From Acidimicrobiia bacterium (GTDB lineage Bacteria > Actinomycetota > Acidimicrobiia > IMCC26256 > JAENVU01): 7,664 bases of DNA. Made by a program: the position numbers and the translations under genes. The DNA is taken from positions 1-7,664 of the forward strand of contig JAENVU010000121.1 in the NCBI GenBank assembly GCA_016650415.1, in the 5' to 3' direction. The stretch's first letter is position 1. Every line of letters begins with the position of its first letter. Positions 4,633-7,664 of this stretch are shown here, one piece after another. The notes beneath the pieces are model-generated. The model did not search any database. It was not told the DNA's origin and saw nothing but the letters and a program-made list of their open reading frames with translations.

Positions 4633-5760
4633 CTACCGGTCGAGGATGGTGGCGGCGATGCGTTCTTCGAGGATGCGATCGTCCCACCAGGAGATCTGCG
4701 CCTGCTTGGCTCGCCGGAAGTACAGCTGGATGTCGTACTCCAACGTGAAGCCGACGCCACCGAAGATCTGCTCGCCCATGGCCGTCACGTCCCGGTAGGT
4801 CCGTCCGGCAAACAGCTTCGCCATCGGCGCGAGCTGCTCGATCGACTGACCGTTCGCGTGGGCCCACGCTGCTTCGTGGACGAGGATCTCGCCGCCCTCG
4901 ACCGCGGTCGAAGCATCCGCGAGGTAGTGCGCGATCGCCTGGAACGCACCGAGCGGCTTGTCGAACTGTTCACGATCCTTCGCGTACTGATTGGTGATCT
5001 CCAGCGCGGCCCGGGCACCGCCGATCGCCTGCGCCGCGAGGAAGACCGCGCCCTCGAGGAGGGTCGCGTTCCAGGTCTCCCAACCGGTTCCCGCCGCGCC
5101 GATGCGGTCGGCCTCGGTGACCAGCACACCGGCGAGCGTGACCGCGTACTGGGTGTCCGACGCGAGCGTGAACTGTTGCTGCAGGCTCACCCCCGCGGCC
5201 TGCGGATCCACGAGGAACAGGTCGACCGCGTCGTCGCCGGGACCCGTGCGTGCGAGCACGACGACGCGGGTCGCGGAACTCGCGAACGGCACGTGCCACT
5301 TCTCACCGTCGAGGCGGAAACCATCGCCCTCCGCGGTCGCGGTCGTGCGGACGCTCCGGGCGCCGAAGCCACCCTCCGCTTCCAGCCACGCCGTCGTGAG
5401 GATCTCGGTCCCGGCAACGATCCCCGGGATCAACGCGTGGCGTTGGGCGTCGGAACCGGCGCGTAGGAGCACCCCGGCGCCCATCACCGCGCTGACGAAA
5501 TGGGGCGACGCGACCAGCGCGCGACCGAACTCCTCGTAGACGACACAGCCTTCGAGCGCACTCATCCCCGAGCCGCCGTACTCCTCCGGGAGCATGAGGC
5601 CGAGGAGATCCAACTCGCCGAGTTGACGCCAGAGATCGGTCGAGTATCCGACCGGGTCGTCTTCGAACTCGCGCACGGTGTCGAGCGACGACGCCGAGGC
5701 GCAGAGCCCGCGCACCATCTCGCGGAGCATGTCCTGTTCGGCGGAGAAATCGAGATCCAT
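4633..5760 (-). CDS. Acyl-CoA dehydrogenase, FadE small-subunit-like (375 aa)
   Basis: Flavoprotein family subunit of beta-oxidation. Features in order: N-terminal MDLDFSAEQDMLREMVRGLC; LGLMLPEEYGGSGM (53-66); YEEFGRALVASP (75-86); middle-domain TTAWLEAEGGFGA (122-134), a degenerate version of the usual T-E-P-x-A-G-S-D motif; DGEKWHVPFA (151-160); helix pair with QYAKDREQFDKPLGAFQAIAHYLAD (258-282), the conserved R-x-x-F/L/FQ cofactor-interface motif; and QIFGGVGFTLEYDIQLYFRRAKQ (331-353). The residue aligned by eye with the medium-chain catalytic Glu is Trp358 (AQISWWDD), and the helix-G position aligned with the isovaleryl-type Glu is Gly237. The subunit therefore may lack a catalytic base and work only with a glutamate-bearing partner, as in mycobacterial alpha2beta2 FadE pairs. 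Start supported by AGGAAG (5771-5766), 5 nt from the ATG. Last gene of the operon. Confidence 0.92.
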   Translation of the reverse strand: MDLDFSAEQDMLREMVRGLCASASSLDTVREFEDDPVGYSTDLWRQLGELDLLGLMLPEEYGGSGMSALEGCVVYEEFGRALVASPHFVSAVMGAGVLLRAGSDAQRHALIPGIVAGTEILTTAWLEAEGGFGARSVRTTATAEGDGFRLDGEKWHVPFASSATRVVVLARTGPGDDAVDLFLVDPQAAGVSLQQQFTLASDTQYAVTLAGVLVTEADRIGAAGTGWETWNATLLEGAVFLAAQAIGGARAALEITNQYAKDREQFDKPLGAFQAIAHYLADASTAVEGGEILVHEAAWAHANGQSIEQLAPMAKLFAGRTYRDVTAMGEQIFGGVGFTLEYDIQLYFRRAKQAQISWWDDRILEERIAATILDR

Positions 5761-5762
5761 GG

Positions 5763-5831
5763 TTACTTCCTGGTCGTGAGGCTGGTACGCGGGGTGACGG
5801 TGCGACGTGTGATCGGGCGGCGACGGCTCAT
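5763..5831 (-). CDS. Possible 22-residue basic peptide linking hydratase and dehydrogenase genes
   Basis: The ATG at 5831 overlaps the TGA of the MaoC gene as ATGA. The frame runs 22 codons (starting MSRRRPITRRTV, with seven Arg and one Lys) and stops with TAA at 5765-5763, two bases before the dehydrogenase ATG. It fills the whole gap between two genes and would deliver terminating ribosomes onto the AGGAAG that serves the dehydrogenase. No Shine-Dalgarno precedes its ATG, so translation would depend on reinitiation. The Arg/Thr content may simply reflect GC-rich non-coding DNA. It may be a coupling leader, a real micropeptide, or chance. Confidence 0.3.
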   Translation of the reverse strand: MSRRRPITRRTVTPRTSLTTRK

Positions 5832-6304
5832 GGCACCCACTGGTCGCCGCGTCGGGTCCACGGGTTGTCGTCGCCGTCGGTCGGGATCGCGACCCGGACG
5901 GAGCAGGTGGTCTTGACCTCCCCGGCCACGGTGAGGGCAACGGCGAGCTTCGCCCACCCACACCCGGCCGAGTCGGTCTCGGTGCTCTCGACGGTCGCGC
6001 GCAACGTCATGGTGTCGCCCGGAAAGACCGAGCCCGACATTCGAAACGTCATCCGGCCGAGGCGACCCTTCGGGCCGGTCCAGTCGGTCACGTAGCGCTC
6101 GAACCACGCGGCTTGGTTCGGCGTGTTCATGAAGATGTCCTGGGTGCCGTTGCGGTTGACCGCGAAGTCGTAGTCATGGTGCATCGGTCGCCAATCGCGG
6201 GCCGCGAGCGCACCGAGCACGATCGTGGTCGCGGTCACGTCGTAGGAGAGTTCGGGCAGATCATCGCCGGCATGGACCGCATCGAAGGTGAGGGGTGCGC
6301 TCAT
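5828..6304 (-). CDS. MaoC-like enoyl-CoA hydratase, catalytic subunit (158 aa)
   Basis: Single hot-dog domain of the MaoC/R-specific hydratase family, expected to add water to a trans-2-enoyl-CoA. The hydratase-2 type motif D-x-N-P-x-H appears as RDWRPMHHD, giving the expected Asp37 and His42 with Arg in the Asn position. Further features are the NTPNQAAWFERYVTDWTGP segment (60-78), usual in the actinobacterial two-gene hydratases, and SVFPGDTMTLRATVES (91-106), the common P-G-D-T-[LM] strand. Length is normal. Its ATG overlaps the stop of the preceding subunit gene by ATGA (6301-6304), with AAGGGAG (6317-6311) 6 nt upstream inside a hairpin loop. Overlap and matching fold suggest it pairs with the upstream protein as a heteromer, like HadA-HadB or ChsH1-ChsH2. 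Substrate is inferred from neighbours only: a branched or steroid-type enoyl-CoA. Confidence 0.88.
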   Translation of the reverse strand: MSAPLTFDAVHAGDDLPELSYDVTATTIVLGALAARDWRPMHHDYDFAVNRNGTQDIFMNTPNQAAWFERYVTDWTGPKGRLGRMTFRMSGSVFPGDTMTLRATVESTETDSAGCGWAKLAVALTVAGEVKTTCSVRVAIPTDGDDNPWTRRGDQWVP

Positions 6305-6825
6305 TCCGGGCTCCCTTCCCGGCGGTAACCGAAACCGGTATAGGACTCGACGCCGACGAGTTCGTCACGCTGGTTCAGGTACTCGACGTCGATGACCCAG
6401 AACCGACCGGCGCCGAGCTTCGTCGTCTTGGGCTCGGACACCGATCGCAGGATCTGTCGAGTGCGAAGCCGATCACCCATGCGCACCGGTTCGTAGAAGA
6501 TGATCGTGTTGTCGCTCATCACCGCCTCCGGGAGACCGAAGATCTCCTTGAGGTCGAAGTGCACCTGCAACGGCATCGGCTGGACGTCGCGACCGGGGCT
6601 CCAGTGGTGAGGCCGGAACCAGGCCGACAGCATCGTGGGCGGTGCGATCGGGCCGTTGGTGATGTCCTGCGCGACGGCGTCGTCCCAGTACAGCGGGTTG
6701 CCGTTCTCGACCGACGCGCACGTGGTCCACACGTAGCCGCGTTCGACGGGGAACTCCCCCATCTCCTCGTACTGCACCTGCCCGATGAGGGATTCCACCT
6801 CGGGCGGCAACGCTGCCGTGCTCAT
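6301..6825 (-). CDS. MaoC-like dehydratase N-terminal-type subunit, probably non-catalytic (174 aa)
   Basis: Hot-dog-fold protein of the kind found as the N-terminal half of two-domain MaoC dehydratases. Features: VERGYVWTTCASVENGNPLYWDD (27-49), NGPIAPPTMLSAWFRPHHW (about 55-73) with the typical I-A-P-P-T segment, SDNTIIFYEPVRMGDRLRTR, and a C-terminal strand FWVIDVEYLNQRDELVGVESYTGFGYRRE. At the position of the catalytic D-x-N-P-x-H motif it reads N41-G-N-P-L-Y46, so both Asp and His are replaced. It is therefore likely a structural and substrate-binding partner of the next gene's product. The start at 6825 is chosen over an upstream extension to 6966 because AGGAGG (6838-6833) lies 7 nt before it and the ATG overlaps the CaiB stop as ATGA (6822-6825). 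The upstream residues of the longer frame are low-complexity Arg/Gly. Confidence 0.87.
   Translation of the reverse strand: MSTAALPPEVESLIGQVQYEEMGEFPVERGYVWTTCASVENGNPLYWDDAVAQDITNGPIAPPTMLSAWFRPHHWSPGRDVQPMPLQVHFDLKEIFGLPEAVMSDNTIIFYEPVRMGDRLRTRQILRSVSEPKTTKLGAGRFWVIDVEYLNQRDELVGVESYTGFGYRREGSPE
6306..6322 (-). promoter_or_regulatory. Hairpin presenting the ribosome binding site of the MaoC gene in its loop
   Basis: On the minus strand CCGGG and CCCGG form a perfect 5-bp stem around the 7-nt loop AAGGGAG, which is exactly the Shine-Dalgarno for the ATG at 6304; the stem ends one base before the ATG. It also forms the end of the upstream coding sequence, so it would be melted by ribosomes translating that gene. 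It could tune coupling between the two hydratase subunits. Confidence 0.35.
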
Positions 6826-7664
6826 CGTGCGTCCTCCTGGCCCCGGAGGGCCGCGATTTCCTCGGGGGTGAATCCGGCGGCGGCGAGCACCACGGCGGTG
6901 TCGTCGAACGTCGGCTCGCGCACGGCCGGCCCGGGCTGGACCCGGTTGGCGCCCGCGAGCGTCCATCCCACCTGCTCGAACGTCTCGCCGTCGGGTCGGG
7001 TCGCGGTGATGAACACCTCACGCGCGCGGAAGTGCTCGTCGGCCGTGATGTCGGGCACCGTCGCGACCTCGGACACACACGTGTCGGCCGGGCCGAGGAT
7101 TGCGACCCACTCGTCACGCGACTTCGCGGCGAGGGCTGCACGGAAATCGGCCCGGATCTCGTCTTGCACGGCGTCGTCGTTCTGGTGGTCGATCCACTGA
7201 TCACAGCCCAACGCCCGGCACAGGTTCGCGAAGAAATGCGGCTCGATCGCGCCGACCGCGACCCACTTCCCGTCACCGCAGGGATACACGTCATAACACG
7301 CGTACCGACCGGTCAACAGACTGTGACGTGGCCCCGGGATGTCGCCGGTCGCGAGGTACTCGTCGACATTCAGGGACATGAGCGACACCACACCGTCGGC
7401 GATCGAGACGTCGAGCGTCGCTCCCTCGCCGGTGGCGTTGCGGGCGACGAGTGCCGCGAGGATCGCGATGACGGCCTGCATACCTCCGCCCGCGCTGTCG
7501 GCGACCGTGGCACCGGGCAGCGCCGGACCGCCCTCGCCGTCGCGGCCCGAGCAATCCAGATAGCCACCGACCGCGAGGTAGTTGAGGTCGTGACCGGCCC
7601 ACTGCGAACGGGGTCCGGTCTGGCCGTATCCGCTCGTGGAGCAGTAGATCGCGCCGGCGTTCAC
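6822..7664 (-). CDS. CaiB/BaiF family III protein, alpha-methylacyl-CoA racemase-like, partial
   Basis: The gene enters from the right edge; 280 codons are visible and roughly 100 N-terminal residues are missing. The GTG at 7664 is an internal Val, not a start. The fragment opens with the family signature SGYGQTGP (window residues 11-18) and WAGHDLNYLAVGG (22-34). The three residues used by mycobacterial alpha-methylacyl-CoA racemase (His126, Asp156, Glu241) have counterparts at window residues His25 (AGHDLNYLA), Asp56 (ADSAGGG) and Glu141 (VGAIEPHF). Their spacings of 31 and 85 residues nearly equal the known 30 and 85. This supports C2 epimerisation of 2-methylacyl-CoAs over CoA transfer between acids, though family III transferases share the fold. 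The C-terminal domain with ATFDDT-like and FTPEEIAALRG elements is normal. It is the first visible gene of the minus-strand operon and overlaps the next by 4 bp. Role inferred: preparing the (S)-epimer for the dehydrogenase. Confidence 0.9.
   Translation of the reverse strand: MNAGAIYCSTSGYGQTGPRSQWAGHDLNYLAVGGYLDCSGRDGEGGPALPGATVADSAGGGMQAVIAILAALVARNATGEGATLDVSIADGVVSLMSLNVDEYLATGDIPGPRHSLLTGRYACYDVYPCGDGKWVAVGAIEPHFFANLCRALGCDQWIDHQNDDAVQDEIRADFRAALAAKSRDEWVAILGPADTCVSEVATVPDITADEHFRAREVFITATRPDGETFEQVGWTLAGANRVQPGPAVREPTFDDTAVVLAAAGFTPEEIAALRGQEDAR
6833..6838 (-). promoter_or_regulatory. Strong Shine-Dalgarno AGGAGG inside the end of the CaiB gene
   Basis: A consensus AGGAGG sits 7 nt before the ATG at 6825 and fixes the start of the first MaoC-like gene. 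It is the strongest ribosome binding site seen in the window and lies within the last codons of the CaiB-family gene, so the pair is translationally coupled. Confidence 0.75.

Noticed and set aside
4621..5466. Plus-strand open frame of about 280 codons over the operon dehydrogenase
   Set aside because: Shadow of the conserved dehydrogenase; rich in Arg/Asp/Leu with no recognisable domain, and it starts in the inverted repeat.
5763..6107. Longer version (114 codons) of the frame containing the 22-codon ORF
   Set aside because: The upstream part overlaps the MaoC gene out of frame and is Arg-rich shadow; only the segment from the ATGA overlap onward is plausible.
6295..7200. Plus-strand open frame of about 300 codons over the MaoC and CaiB genes
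   Set aside because: It crosses two genes with clear motifs on the minus strand; the translation changes composition abruptly and shows no domain.

Overview
The window is high-GC, tightly packed DNA that looks chromosomal and comes from an actinobacterium. The evidence is strong G/C third-position bias, several starts with a TAnnnT box 7-8 nt before the ATG (the leaderless pattern common in Actinomycetota), an F420/FMN split-barrel protein, and paralogous FadE-type acyl-CoA dehydrogenases next to CaiB and MaoC proteins. The lineage within the phylum cannot be fixed from this sequence. An acidimicrobial or mycobacterial-like fatty-acid or steroid degrader would fit, but that is inference. I see no rRNA, tRNA, CRISPR array, transposase, integrase or attachment site.

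Layout. (1) Positions 1-934, minus strand: three small, highly charged, helix-rich proteins of unknown function, the last running off the left edge. (2) A 77-bp divergent intergenic region (935-1011) has a probable leaderless start on each side. (3) Positions 1012-4506, plus strand: an acyl-CoA dehydrogenase with an isovaleryl/long-chain-type glutamate, a small acidic protein with four tandem AIEPV(G/D) repeats, an F420/FMN split-barrel (PPOX-type) protein, an exported alpha/beta-hydrolase lipoprotein, and a SnoaL-like NTF2-fold protein. (4) Positions 4507-4632: a convergent junction with inverted repeats. (5) Positions 4633-7664, minus strand: an operon entering from the right edge with a CaiB/BaiF family III protein carrying the alpha-methylacyl-CoA racemase His/Asp/Glu set, two MaoC-type hydratase subunits, a possible 22-residue linking ORF, and a second acyl-CoA dehydrogenase. 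Its genes are joined by ATGA overlaps.

How the genes may work together. The minus-strand operon reads as a beta-oxidation module for a branched acyl-CoA such as a methyl-branched fatty acid or sterol side chain: racemisation at C2, dehydrogenation, then hydration. One hydratase subunit keeps the Asp/His pair and the other has lost it, which suggests a heteromeric hydratase. The operon dehydrogenase lacks a glutamate at both usual catalytic positions but keeps the arginine/FQ cofactor-interface motif. The plus-strand dehydrogenase has the glutamate but lacks that interface motif. This resembles the two halves of mycobacterial alpha2beta2 FadE enzymes. The substrate cannot be determined here. 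I found no clear previously undescribed system; the best leads are the complementary dehydrogenases, the coupled 22-codon ORF, the repeat protein and the small-helical-protein cluster.
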